A stretch of 64,000 nt of DNA from Actinomyces sp. HPA0247 (lineage in GTDB: Bacteria; Actinomycetota; Actinomycetes; Actinomycetales; Actinomycetaceae). The stretch covers positions 188,580 to 252,579 of the forward strand of contig KE150450.1 in assembly GCA_000411415.1 (NCBI GenBank), in the 5' to 3' direction. Positions 37,435 through 46,901 of the stretch are shown piece after piece. The translations under genes and the position numbers were made by a program. How positions within the stretch are numbered: the stretch's first letter is position 1; the number at the start of each line of letters is the position of its first letter. The notes beneath the pieces are model-generated. The model had not been told where the DNA came from. It worked only from the letters and a program-made list of their open reading frames with translations, and ran no database searches.

Positions 37435-40400
37435 TCACCTCAGCAGGGTTGCTTTCATGTCGAAGGTGACGGATGCGGCGCCCGAGTAGTTGGCGTGCTC
37501 CTCGACGGCGATGCGGTTGACACCGTCCTTGAGGACCTTGCGCGGGACAGTGATACGCACGAGGTTATCCTTCGCCTTGGCCAGCCCCACGTTGGAGGAA
37601 GCTCGCGTGTTGGCGTCGATGGTACCCTCGGGCATGTTGACTCGCTGAATCTCGGTACCGTTGACGTAGATAACTGCACCATCGTCAACGCGAACGTTGA
37701 GAGTGACCTCGAAATCAGCGCTGAGGGTACCGAAGTTAACGTCACGGACGAAGTAGTTCGTGATGGCTCGGTCCTTGGCGGGCAGGTCGAAGGGCGTGCC
37801 TGCGTCGCGGTCGCCCCAGCCGAGCGGGCTGGCGCCGTGCTTCCACGAGGACAGGTCGGCAGTGGAATTCCACGCCGGATCCGGTGCTTCCTTGGAGTTC
37901 CAGTAGTTCCAGTACATGCCCGAGTACAGGAAGGGTCCGAAGTTAAGCGCAGACACGTCAAGGACCTCGAGAGGCTTGTCCGGGTCGGGGACGAGCGGCG
38001 GGTCGGGCTGCGGCTCGGGCTGCGGATCCGGCTCCGGGTCGGGGGCCGGAGCGGGCGCGGGCTCGTCACCCTTGGCGACGACCTTGACCGTGCCATCGAT
38101 GGTCATCGACGAGCTGGAGCGGTAGTTGAGGTGCGTTTCGACGGCGAGCGTGTTCGCGCCGGCGACCAGGGAGGACGCGGGAACGAAGACGAGCTGTCGG
38201 TCGGCTCGCGCCGCGGGCGTCGAGACGGAGGAGGACGCGAAGGTGGACGCGTCGACAGTTCCGTCGGCCATACGCTGGCGGACGACCTCAGTGCCGTTGA
38301 CGTACACGACGGCACCATCGTCGGCCGTCACGGCCACGTTGACACCACCGATGGCGGTGGGGTCGGCGACCGTGAAGTTCACGCGTGCGTAGGTGGTGAT
38401 GGGGCGGGTCTTGGCCGCGCCCGGGGTCAGCGTCGTGTTGAGGCCGGGACCGCCGTAGCCGATCGGGCTGGCGCCTCGGCTCCAGGAGGAATCATCGTAC
38501 GAGGTCTGGGCCCAGTTGTCGGCAACCGGCTCGCTCGACCAGTGGTACGCCCAGGTGTCATCCTCGTCCACGAGCAGCGAGGAGTCGTCGGGCTGCGCGG
38601 GCTTACCGTTGGAGTCGACCACGTAGACGTGCGTGGTTGCGCCGCGCAGGCCGTCGGCGGCGACCGCGCGCACGAAGAAGCGGTTGTTGCCGCCGAGCGG
38701 GACGCTCGCGCTGGTGTCCGTCGTGGTGGCGACCGTGCGGTCATCACGCAGGATCTCGTAGGAGACCGCTCCGGGAACGCTCGACCACTTGAGGGTCACC
38801 TGCTGGGAGTTGCCGTTCGATGCGCGCAGGTTGGCGGGCACGGCGGGTGCGGTGGCGTTGCGCGCGGGCATACGCACGAAGCCGCCGGACCACTGTCCCG
38901 AGGTGAGCGACGTGTAGGAGTAGTTGAAGTCGCCGCCTGCCCACAGCGCGCCGTCGTCACCCATTTCGAGTGCCCACGCACCGGTGGAGCGCAGGGAACC
39001 GAGGCGGTAGGGGGTCCAGCCGATCTGGCGGCCGGTGGCCTCGTCCCATCCGCCGACCCACTGGATTTCGTCGGCACGCGTCCAGGAGGTGCCCAGCGAC
39101 AGGTAGTGGTAGGCGTCCTGGAAGGCGAAGTCGGAGCAGTGGCAGGAGGCGTAAACAACGCCCGTGGCGGAGCGGGTGCTCGCCTGGATATCGCCGCCGT
39201 TTTGCATGGTGATGGAACCCGAGGTGCGGGTCATCGAGTCAGAGTTGTATCCGAAGAGCGAGTGCTGTGAACCGCCGAAGTACACGCGGCCATTGCGCGC
39301 GGTAACGGTCTGCTGGTACTTGCCGATCAGGAAGGAGTGCTGGAAGGTCCAGGACGAGTCCAGCGCAGCACCAGCGGCAGTGGAGACTCGGCCCGCGTTT
39401 TCAACAACCTGGTTGTGGGCGCGCGTGAAGTAGCCGGCCGCGTAGTAGTAGGCCTCGTTCTCGTCAACGTCAATATCGATGACGGAGCCATTGAACTCGG
39501 GGTTCCAGGTGCGGTCGGGTGTGCCATTGATGTCGAGGCGGGCGCCGTTGCGGGTGTAGGTCCAGGATGAGCCGTTGCCCTTAAAGTGGGTGAAGATGCC
39601 GCCCAGGTAGATGTGGTCGTTGATGATCTTGATGGACTTCACCGAGACGCGGCCGCCGTTGGTTCCCGTGCGCGCCTGGAGGGTCCACGACGGATCGATC
39701 TGGCCGGTCGCGGGATCGATGAGGACCGTGCCGACGTGGGTTTCACCGTTGACCTTCGTGAAGTCACCGGCCACGAGCAGCTTGCCGCTGGGCAGCTCTG
39801 CAAGGTCCTTCACCTGGTTGTTGAAGGAGAACGTCTGACCGTTCCACTCCCCCGTCGTCGCGTCGAATCCGGCGAGGCCACTCGAGGCGATTTCCTGGCC
39901 GTTCTTGCCCTTTTTGACGCCGGTGAAATTACCGCCGACGTACATGGTCGAGCCGATCTGCTCGAATGCCTGGACCTGGATGTTGCCCTCCTGGACGGAA
40001 CCATTGAGGTTACCGGTCACGCCCCAGGACATGGGGGTAGCAAACTCGGAGGCGGACGCCTTCTGCTTTTCCGCTGCGACGCCGCCGTCACCGATCGCTT
40101 TGAACCCGGAGTCGTTGGAGCGCAGCTGCGGGCGGATGTAGGCCTCGGCGTAGGGGTTGATGATCGAGCCGTTGCGGTGGAAGTACGACGTCGAGGAAGA
40201 CGTGTCGTACCACGAGACCGCGGCCGGACCGTAGCCCCAGCCCATCGTGTACTTGTTCTGCGCGGAGGCGGTCAGGTTGACGTATCCCCAGCCGGTGTTG
40301 GTGCCGAAACCGGCCCAGACGATGCCACCGTTCACCCACCATTCGCGGTTGAACTTGACGTCCACAGGGTGGGCGCTCTTGAACGGCCAGATGAAGTCGC

Positions 40401-40905
40401 GCATCTTCGGGTAGCGCATGCGCACCGTCTGGTAGGCGGTGCCCCTGTGGTTCCAGGCGCGCTGGACCATGATGCCGTCATCGAGGTCAGAGACCGCGGT
40501 GCCGCCGAGCAGGCCGTTGACGGTTTCGTGCGAGGCCTGGACGACGTCGAAGTCGCCGGCCGTACGCGGGCGGGTCTTGAGCTTCTCCTGGTCGCCCTTA
40601 CCCTGGCTCCAGGTCTCCCAGCCTTCGCGGCCGCGACCAATCATGACCCAGCCGCCGCCATCAGTGGTCTGGTCGCAGAAGAACTGACCGGGCGCGTCCA
40701 TGGTGGGCGTTTGCAGCCAGTAGGTTCCATCCTTCGAACGGGGGTCATTCTGCTTGATTTCCCAGCACGAGGCCGCTGCCGTGGCCTCGCTCAGACCGTC
40801 GTGAAGCGGGTCGGCGGCTGCGTTGGCAGCCGGAGAAAATGCAAGCACGCTCAGACCGGTCACTGATGCCAGTCCGAGCGCCAAGCAACGGCGCATAAAG
40901 CTCAT
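37435..40905 (-). CDS. secreted multidomain protein 1: fibrinogen-like, beta-propeller, FN3, two jelly-roll domains
   Basis: A 1156-residue secreted protein. A signal peptide ends near residue 30 (S-P-A-A-N-A). A fibrinogen-related domain follows (about 45-265; C47, GTYWLQTP, F-F-C-D-Q-T-T-D-G-G-G-W). Then come beta-propeller repeats of the DUF5122 type (about 310-680, e.g. L-L-V-A-G-D-F-T-K-V-N-G), an FN3 domain (about 688-762), a jelly-roll (about 783-945), a Pro/Asp/Glu linker (about 948-978) and a second jelly-roll (about 995-1156), each with DDGAV.YVNGTE. No LPxTG or other anchor is present. ATG 40905 has GTGAGGA upstream. A role in carbohydrate binding or adhesion is inference. Confidence 0.85.
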   Translation of the reverse strand: MSFMRRCLALGLASVTGLSVLAFSPAANAAADPLHDGLSEATAAASCWEIKQNDPRSKDGTYWLQTPTMDAPGQFFCDQTTDGGGWVMIGRGREGWETWSQGKGDQEKLKTRPRTAGDFDVVQASHETVNGLLGGTAVSDLDDGIMVQRAWNHRGTAYQTVRMRYPKMRDFIWPFKSAHPVDVKFNREWWVNGGIVWAGFGTNTGWGYVNLTASAQNKYTMGWGYGPAAVSWYDTSSSTSYFHRNGSIINPYAEAYIRPQLRSNDSGFKAIGDGGVAAEKQKASASEFATPMSWGVTGNLNGSVQEGNIQVQAFEQIGSTMYVGGNFTGVKKGKNGQEIASSGLAGFDATTGEWNGQTFSFNNQVKDLAELPSGKLLVAGDFTKVNGETHVGTVLIDPATGQIDPSWTLQARTGTNGGRVSVKSIKIINDHIYLGGIFTHFKGNGSSWTYTRNGARLDINGTPDRTWNPEFNGSVIDIDVDENEAYYYAAGYFTRAHNQVVENAGRVSTAAGAALDSSWTFQHSFLIGKYQQTVTARNGRVYFGGSQHSLFGYNSDSMTRTSGSITMQNGGDIQASTRSATGVVYASCHCSDFAFQDAYHYLSLGTSWTRADEIQWVGGWDEATGRQIGWTPYRLGSLRSTGAWALEMGDDGALWAGGDFNYSYTSLTSGQWSGGFVRMPARNATAPAVPANLRASNGNSQQVTLKWSSVPGAVSYEILRDDRTVATTTDTSASVPLGGNNRFFVRAVAADGLRGATTHVYVVDSNGKPAQPDDSSLLVDEDDTWAYHWSSEPVADNWAQTSYDDSSWSRGASPIGYGGPGLNTTLTPGAAKTRPITTYARVNFTVADPTAIGGVNVAVTADDGAVVYVNGTEVVRQRMADGTVDASTFASSSVSTPAARADRQLVFVPASSLVAGANTLAVETHLNYRSSSSMTIDGTVKVVAKGDEPAPAPAPDPEPDPQPEPQPDPPLVPDPDKPLEVLDVSALNFGPFLYSGMYWNYWNSKEAPDPAWNSTADLSSWKHGASPLGWGDRDAGTPFDLPAKDRAITNYFVRDVNFGTLSADFEVTLNVRVDDGAVIYVNGTEIQRVNMPEGTIDANTRASSNVGLAKAKDNLVRITVPRKVLKDGVNRIAVEEHANYSGAASVTFDMKATLLR

Positions 40906-40942
40906 GGGGGTCCTCACAGGTATTGCGTAAATGGTTACTTCT

Positions 40943-40981
40943 ATAGTGTCACGTTAATCGCCCCCGCTCAACCACTTGGTT
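40943..40981 (-). promoter_or_regulatory. promoter and palindromic operator of secreted protein 1
   Basis: On the minus strand AACCAAGTGGTT (40981-40970) runs into -35 TTGAGC, then 17 bases to -10 CACTAT (40948-40943), about 31 bases before ATG 40905 after the expected start. The palindrome overlaps the -35 box, which suits a repressor. Confidence 0.6.
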
Positions 40982-41009
40982 AGCGCAAAACGGGAGTGCT
41001 TGACCACAT

Positions 41010-41049
41010 ACAAGGGAGCCCCTGCCATCACGGCAGGGGCTCCACTTGT
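41010..41049 (-). terminator. terminator of secreted protein 2 gene
   Basis: GAGCCCCTGCC pairs with GGCAGGGGCTC around ATCAC, extended by ACAAG/CTTGT with a small internal mismatch. It separates the two paralogue genes, so each has its own transcript start. Confidence 0.75.
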
Positions 41050-41131
41050 CAGCCTGATTCACGAGTTGTCAAGATGCGTCGTCAGCAGCTCCAACTTCTC
41101 GCGAACACACGCGAAGAAGCACGGTTTTCCG

Positions 41132-44100
41132 TTATTTGACAAGAGTTGCGTTCAGGTCGAAGGTCATCGAGGGCGTTCCCTTGTAGTTGAGATGTTCCTC
41201 GACACCGATGCGGTTCACCCCGTTCGTCAAGAGGTTTGCGGGGATGGTGACCTCAAGCAGGTCGGAGGATGCCTTGGCGGCACTCACGGCTGCGTTCGCG
41301 TACGTCGTGTGAGTAATGTTTCCATTGGTCATACGTTTCGTGTCGACGACCTTGCCATTGACTCGCAGGACGACGCCATCATCCGCGCGAACCTTCACGG
41401 TCAGGGAGGTGTTCGCGCTGATCGTTCCCAGGTCGATGTCGCATGCGAAGTAGTAGGTGACCGCGCGGTCCTTCTTCGCAATGTCGAGGGCGGTCGCTGC
41501 GCCGGAGTCTCCCCAGCCGATCGGGCCGGAGCCGCGGTTCCAGCTCGCGAGCGAGCCGGTGGTGGCCCAGTCGGAGGACGGCTCGTTCGTGGAGGTCCAG
41601 TAGTTCCACTCGGCGCCGGTGTCGATGACCGTGCCGGACTTGACGGTGGCCGCGTTGATCGGCTTCGTCGCATCGTCGGACTCAGTGTTGTGGTCGGAGG
41701 GAATAGAGCTGTTGTTCTCCGGGGTGCTGTCCACGCGGACGATGGAGGCCTGCATGGACACGGTCGGCGTACGCAGGTAGTTGACGTGCGTTTCCACTGC
41801 GATGACGTTGTCGCCGGCCGTGAGCGCGGAGGCGGGGACGAAGACCTCGGAGAGCGAAGCGGAGGCCGCGGCGTAGTTGGGCGCGGCGTCGGCTCGGGTC
41901 GCGTAGCTGACCGTGCCGGAGCCCATGCGGGTGCGGTCCACCTCGACGCCGTTGATGTAGACGACGGCGCCATCATCGGCCAGGTACTTGACGGTGACAC
42001 CCTTGAGGGCGTTCGCGTCGGCCACCTGGAAGTGCGAACGGTAGTAGGTCGTCACGGGGCGCGAACCCTTGGCGGCGATCTGGGTGGCGATCGCGGCATC
42101 GCCGTAGCCCAGGGGTGCTGCGCCGGTCGGCCACGCGGAGTCGTCGAACGAGGCCTGGGCCCAGTTCTCGGGCGCGGCGCTGGCTTCGGCGCGGTAGCTC
42201 CAGGTGGCGCCCGCCTCGAGGAGGATGGGGTTGGCCGGATCGACCTGGCCGTAGGCCGGTGCCGTGTAGACCGGGGTGGTCGCGGAGCGGTTGCCCTCGG
42301 CGTCCACGGCGCGCACGAAGAAGCGGTTCTCGCCGCCGCGCGGCACCTCGACGCTGGTGGTGTCGGAGGTGGCGATCGGACGATCGTCGCGCAGGACCTC
42401 GTAGGAGACGGCGTCCGAGACACCTTCCCAGGCGAGGGTCACGGTCGAGGCGGTGGCTGCGGAGGAGCGCAGCAGGGTCGGCGCCTCGGGGGCGACGTTG
42501 TCGCGGTTGTCGTAGCGGGCGAAGCCGCCGTTCCACTGAGTGTGCGTCGCGTCGGTGTGGGAGAGGATGAAGTCTCCGCCCACCCACAGGTTGCCGTTGC
42601 TGTCAGTGGTCAGGGCCCAGGCGCCGGTCTTGCGGCGCGAGGACAGCTCGAAGGGAGTCCACTTGAGGCTTTGGCCGGTGGCAGCATCCCAGGCGCCGAC
42701 CCACTTGATCTCGTCGACGCGAGACCAGGACATGTTCATGGACCAGGTGTACATGTCCTGGTAGGTCGCATCCGAGCAGTGGCAGGAACCGTAGATGACG
42801 CCCTTCGCGGAGACGGTGCTGGCCTGCAGGTCACCGCCGTTGCTGAACATCATGGCGCCGGAGAGGCGCTGGTTGCTGGCGGCGTCGTATCCGAACAGGG
42901 AGTGCTCGGATCCGCCAATGTACACGCGGTCACCCGCCGTGGAGATGGTCTGCTGGTACTTGCCCGCGGAGGGAGCCGAGGGCTCGAAGGAGAAGCCCGC
43001 ATCCAGGGCGGCACCGGCCTGCGTGGAGAACTTGGCCGCGTACCAGGCGCGCTGGTTGCCGTGCGCGGTGGTGAAGTGGCCGCCCGCGTAGAAGGCGCTG
43101 TTGGCCTCGGAGACGCCGACTGCCTGGACGGAGCCGCTGATCTCGGGGTTCCACGAGCGATCGGGGCGTCCGCTCAGGGAGACGCGTCCGGCGTTGCGGG
43201 CGTAGACCTTAGAGTTGCCGCCTCCGGTCAGGTGCGTGAAGGCACCTCCCATGTAGACGTTGCCGTCGTAGTAGGTCAATGCACGCACGCTGACGGCGCC
43301 GCCGCGCAGCGCGTTGACGATCTGCAGGTCCCAGGAGGGGTCGATCTGGCCGGTCGAGGGGTTGATGACGACGGTACCAACGTGGGTCTCGCCGTTGACG
43401 CGGGTGAAGTCGCCGCCGACGAGGAGTCGACCATCGGGCAGAGCCAGGAGGGCCTTGACCTGGGCGTTAAAGTCGAAGGTCTGACCGGTGAAGTTACCGG
43501 TGTTCACGTCGAAGGCGGCGAGGCCACGCGAGGAGATCTCCGCACCCTTGTCACCCTGCTTGACGCCGGTGAAGTTGCCGCCCACGTACATGGTGGAACC
43601 GACCTGAGCGAGCGCCTGCACCTGGATGCTGCCTTCCTTCACGGAACCGTTGAGGTTACCGCTCACGCCCCACGAGGTCTTCGCGGCGAAGTTGGAGACC
43701 GCTCCAGAGACGGTGGAGCCACTCATACCCTCGTCGGGGATGCGTGTGAAGGAGGACGAGTCCGAGGAGATGTGCGGACGCACGTAGACCTCGGCGTAGG
43801 GGAAGACCGTCAGGCCGGACTTGCGGAAATAGGAGTTGGCGGAGGAAACGTCGCCGCCCCAGTTAGAGGCTTGGGCGCCATAGCCCCACCCCATCAGCCA
43901 GCCCGTCGTGCGGGCGCTCGGGTAGGTCTGCAGGCCGTTCCACTCATTGTCGTAGCCGGTCTGGCTCCACATGACGCCGGAGCGCCAGCCACCCTTATCA
44001 AGCTGAATGTTGATCGGTTGGGCCATCTTGAAGGGCCACACGAAGTCCGTCATCTTCGGGAACTGCAGGTCGACCGTCTGGTAGGAGCGGCCCGAGGCAC

Positions 44101-44587
44101 TCCAGGAACGCATGACGCGCACGCCGTCAGCCTGGTCCTTAACCGGCTCGTTGTTGAGCAGCTCGGTGATGGCCTTGTTGGACAGCTGAACGACATCGAA
44201 GTCGCCCGGGGTACGCGAGCGGGAGGTCAGCTTCGCGGGATCACCCTTGCCGCCGCTCCAGGATTCCCATCCTTCGCGGCCGCGGCCGACCATGACCCAA
44301 CCGCCACCGTCTGTCGTCTGGTCACAAAAGAACTGTTCGGGGCGATCCATCGCGGGAGTCTGGAGCCAGTAGGCTCCGTCCGTTGCCTCGGGATTCCGCT
44401 GTTTAATATCCCAGCACGACGCTGCGGCGGTGGCAGCGCTCAGACCATCATGAACGGCAGCCTGACCGGGTGCAGAATTCGCTTGACCTGCACCAACAGC
44501 CTGTGCCATCGGAGCAATAGCAAGGGAAGCACAGGCGACAATCGGCGTGGTTGCAAGGATTGCAAGGCGTGAAAGTGCGGAAGCCAT
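41132..44587 (-). CDS. secreted multidomain protein 2, paralogue of protein 1
   Basis: A 1151-residue paralogue with the same order of domains. Signal peptide to about residue 30 (P-M-A-Q-A); fibrinogen-related domain (about 57-280; ASCWDIKQ, F-F-C-D-Q-T-T-D-G-G-G-W); beta-propeller (about 310-690), which shares the SCHCSD motif with protein 1; FN3; and two jelly-rolls with DDGAVVYINGVE and DDGVVLRVNGK. The linker between the jelly-rolls is polar (Asn/Ser/Glu/Asp) rather than Pro-rich. No wall anchor is seen. GAAAGG precedes ATG 44587. Tandem duplication followed by divergence is the simplest origin. Confidence 0.85.
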   Translation of the reverse strand: MASALSRLAILATTPIVACASLAIAPMAQAVGAGQANSAPGQAAVHDGLSAATAAASCWDIKQRNPEATDGAYWLQTPAMDRPEQFFCDQTTDGGGWVMVGRGREGWESWSGGKGDPAKLTSRSRTPGDFDVVQLSNKAITELLNNEPVKDQADGVRVMRSWSASGRSYQTVDLQFPKMTDFVWPFKMAQPINIQLDKGGWRSGVMWSQTGYDNEWNGLQTYPSARTTGWLMGWGYGAQASNWGGDVSSANSYFRKSGLTVFPYAEVYVRPHISSDSSSFTRIPDEGMSGSTVSGAVSNFAAKTSWGVSGNLNGSVKEGSIQVQALAQVGSTMYVGGNFTGVKQGDKGAEISSRGLAAFDVNTGNFTGQTFDFNAQVKALLALPDGRLLVGGDFTRVNGETHVGTVVINPSTGQIDPSWDLQIVNALRGGAVSVRALTYYDGNVYMGGAFTHLTGGGNSKVYARNAGRVSLSGRPDRSWNPEISGSVQAVGVSEANSAFYAGGHFTTAHGNQRAWYAAKFSTQAGAALDAGFSFEPSAPSAGKYQQTISTAGDRVYIGGSEHSLFGYDAASNQRLSGAMMFSNGGDLQASTVSAKGVIYGSCHCSDATYQDMYTWSMNMSWSRVDEIKWVGAWDAATGQSLKWTPFELSSRRKTGAWALTTDSNGNLWVGGDFILSHTDATHTQWNGGFARYDNRDNVAPEAPTLLRSSAATASTVTLAWEGVSDAVSYEVLRDDRPIATSDTTSVEVPRGGENRFFVRAVDAEGNRSATTPVYTAPAYGQVDPANPILLEAGATWSYRAEASAAPENWAQASFDDSAWPTGAAPLGYGDAAIATQIAAKGSRPVTTYYRSHFQVADANALKGVTVKYLADDGAVVYINGVEVDRTRMGSGTVSYATRADAAPNYAAASASLSEVFVPASALTAGDNVIAVETHVNYLRTPTVSMQASIVRVDSTPENNSSIPSDHNTESDDATKPINAATVKSGTVIDTGAEWNYWTSTNEPSSDWATTGSLASWNRGSGPIGWGDSGAATALDIAKKDRAVTYYFACDIDLGTISANTSLTVKVRADDGVVLRVNGKVVDTKRMTNGNITHTTYANAAVSAAKASSDLLEVTIPANLLTNGVNRIGVEEHLNYKGTPSMTFDLNATLVK

Positions 44588-44627
44588 GACACGACCTTTC
44601 GGAGATAACGAGAACTTGTTGCATAAA

Positions 44628-44666
44628 TAATTACACAACAATCCCTGTTAGATCAACCGGTTGGTC
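44628..44666 (-). promoter_or_regulatory. promoter and palindromic operator of secreted protein 2
   Basis: gatcaaccggttggtc (44651-44666) is a 16-bp near-palindrome. On the minus strand it contains -35 TTGATC, followed after 17 bases by TAATTA (44633-44628), about 35 bases before ATG 44587. Same geometry as the promoter of protein 1. Confidence 0.65.
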
Positions 44667-44703
44667 AAGACCGACTTTCACAGGTGCATCACGCACCCCA
44701 TTT

Positions 44704-46191
44704 TCAGCCCCGACGACTCCTCGCTAGGGACCCAAGTCCCGAGAGGTGGAGACGATCCCTGAACACCCAGCAAACACAAGCAAAAGCGAGGATTGAGAGG
44801 GCAGAACCCACGACGGTCGCAACGAAGGAATCGCGCCCGAGCCACCACGCTATACACCCGCCCGGAATCACTGCGGACACGCCCACGACGAGGATAGGCT
44901 TGACCACTTCCGACAATTTGGGTGTCACACCGATAAAACGCGAGACCTGAACGGTTGCCATGGCCGCGTCAAGCACCATGCACACGGCCCACACGATGGC
45001 CGCAGCCACCATTCCTCCACGAGGAATAAAGATGATGTTACCCACAACGTTGAGCGTGAGGACCACGACCTTGTTGATTGCCGCCCACCCCGAGCGGCCG
45101 CTCATGATGAGCAGTGAGTGAATATTTCCCGCCATGAAAGTGACGATGGAGCCGATGCACAGCACGACGAGGACGTTCGCACCGGGGGCGAAGCCGTCGC
45201 CGAGGATGCGCATGAGCGCGGGCGCGTAGATCGCCATGAGCGCGTAGATGGGGGCGGCGAACAGGACGAGCCAGATCGAGGCGGTGCTGTACAGGTCGCG
45301 CAGTTCCTTGGTCTTGCCCTGGTGGAGGAGCTTAGAGAACTGCGGGGAGACGACGACGCGCAGGGCCGTGTCGACGACCATACCTGCCTGGATGAAGCGG
45401 ATCGCGCCGCCGTAGATACCCGAGGCCGCGTCCCCCGCGAGGAGGCCGACGAGGAGGACGTCCAGCCATTGCAGCGCCTGCTCGAGGCCGGCGGTGAGGG
45501 TTCGAGGCAGAGCAAAGGAGATGACCTGGCGGCGGCGGCGCGCACTCGGCCAGCGCCCCACGGAGTCCGCGGCCGAGGGCATGTGGCGCAGCAGGAGCCA
45601 CCACGAGGCCACCAGGACAACGACGAAGGGCAGCGCCCACGCGACCGACACGAAGGCCAGGGACCCGGTGAACGCGGCAGCGAGCGCGACGAGGAGCGGG
45701 CGCAGGCCGGGCAGGAGCAGGTTTTGGACGAGGACGTACTCGCGCATGTTGCCCAGTGCCCGCAGGGCGGCGGAGGCAACCAGGGTGAGGGCGCCGATCG
45801 GCACGAACCAGAGCACCGCTCGGGTGGATGCGGCGACGTCAGCGTTCCAGATCAAGGGAGCCACGGCCTCGAGAATGAGGACGCACACGGTGGACACGCC
45901 CACCGTCATGGAGGCCATGAAGGACAGGGTCGCGCGGATCTCCTCGGGTGCGTCCAGGGAGAGGCGAGGCATCAGGTAGATGGCGGTGGAGTCGAGGCCC
46001 ACCTTGGCCAGAGCCATGACGATCGCGAAGACGCCTGTCGCCTGGGTGACGATGCCCGCGCCCTGCGCGCCAAGCATGCGCGAGAGGATGATCGTGAATG
46101 CGAAGCCTAGGACCGCCGAGGCGGCCGCTCCGACGAAGCCGACGATGCCCCCGCGCGCGAGGGAACGCCTGGCTTGATTTGCCTCACTCAT
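44704..46191 (-). CDS. Wzx-type polysaccharide flippase (MOP superfamily)
   Basis: A 495-residue protein with about 12-14 hydrophobic helices and the MOP/Wzx N-terminal pattern (A-R-G-G-I-V-G-F-V-G-A, then I-I-L-S-R-M-L-G-A-Q-G-A-G). It should move lipid-linked glycan units across the membrane. ATG 46191 has GGGAAGG upstream. The secreted-protein-2 promoter follows directly and no terminator is seen. It is divergent from the 46251 gene. Confidence 0.88.
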   Translation of the reverse strand: MSEANQARRSLARGGIVGFVGAAASAVLGFAFTIILSRMLGAQGAGIVTQATGVFAIVMALAKVGLDSTAIYLMPRLSLDAPEEIRATLSFMASMTVGVSTVCVLILEAVAPLIWNADVAASTRAVLWFVPIGALTLVASAALRALGNMREYVLVQNLLLPGLRPLLVALAAAFTGSLAFVSVAWALPFVVVLVASWWLLLRHMPSAADSVGRWPSARRRRQVISFALPRTLTAGLEQALQWLDVLLVGLLAGDAASGIYGGAIRFIQAGMVVDTALRVVVSPQFSKLLHQGKTKELRDLYSTASIWLVLFAAPIYALMAIYAPALMRILGDGFAPGANVLVVLCIGSIVTFMAGNIHSLLIMSGRSGWAAINKVVVLTLNVVGNIIFIPRGGMVAAAIVWAVCMVLDAAMATVQVSRFIGVTPKLSEVVKPILVVGVSAVIPGGCIAWWLGRDSFVATVVGSALSILAFACVCWVFRDRLHLSGLGSLARSRRG

Positions 46192-46250
46192 GATTAACCT
46201 TCCCGCTACCACGCGGTAGCCTTTCTCTATAACCTACCGATGGGATAGAC

Positions 46251-46901
46251 ATGGACTTCATCAACTCGCTCTCCTCTGCTCGCAAGAAGATTCTGCTGGC
46301 AGCCGCCATCGCGCTGATCATCGCGCTCGTCATCGTCGGCTTTGTGCGCCTGACGGGTTCGTCCGACACCGACGCGGCGGCATCCGCTGCGTCCGGCACG
46401 CAGAGCCTCGACGATACGCAGTCAGACATTCCGCAGTCCGTTCCCAAGACCATCGCCCCGCAGTCGGGAGGCCCGGCCAACGCGTCCGGCTCGCTGGCCA
46501 CGGATTCTGAGGCCGCCGGGCAGACCAGCTTCGTCATGAACACCCTGTGGGACGCGTACGCGGACCCCGAGCAGGCGCGCGCCACCGACCTGTCCTCCGT
46601 GCTCACCGCTTCCGCGCTGGAGGAGTTCGACGCGCAGGCCCTCGAGTGGACCAGGGACGGCACCCACGCCACGGGCACGCCGACCCTTGAGGACGTCCAC
46701 ATCATCAGCGATGACGGGGCGGGCAACATTACGGTCTCGGCGTGCGTCGACTCCTCTAACGTTCGCGTCCTCAACGACGCGGGCACTGCGCTGACGGACG
46801 ACACGACCATGACCCGCGCCCTCACCTATTTTCAGTTTGTGAAGGACGGTGAGACCTGGAAGCTGTCCGGTTTCTCGTTCCCCGACGACCCGACTTGTTG
46901 A
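46251..46901 (+). CDS. membrane-anchored extracytoplasmic protein of unknown function
   Basis: A 216-residue protein. One N-terminal membrane helix (about 13-33) is followed by a Ser/Asp/Ala/Gln-rich linker (about 37-85) and a compact alpha/beta domain of about 120 residues that resembles SnoaL/NTF2-like secreted domains only in outline (V-K-D-G-E-T-W-K-L-S-G-F). No family is firmly recognised. A TATAAC box lies at 46228. Its 3' end overlaps the convergent polymerase gene by 80 bp. Confidence 0.65.
   Translation: MDFINSLSSARKKILLAAAIALIIALVIVGFVRLTGSSDTDAAASAASGTQSLDDTQSDIPQSVPKTIAPQSGGPANASGSLATDSEAAGQTSFVMNTLWDAYADPEQARATDLSSVLTASALEEFDAQALEWTRDGTHATGTPTLEDVHIISDDGAGNITVSACVDSSNVRVLNDAGTALTDDTTMTRALTYFQFVKDGETWKLSGFSFPDDPTC

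Noticed and set aside
37348..39270. A 640-codon frame antisense to secreted protein 1
   Set aside because: Same composition-driven shadow; the reverse strand carries a signal peptide and recognisable domains.
40976..44572. A continuous 1198-codon frame antisense to secreted protein 2
   Set aside because: Long antisense frames are common in high-GC genes with strong third-position bias. It lacks a ribosome binding site and family motifs, and its amino-acid makeup (Gly/Val/Arg/Asp) is that of an antisense shadow.
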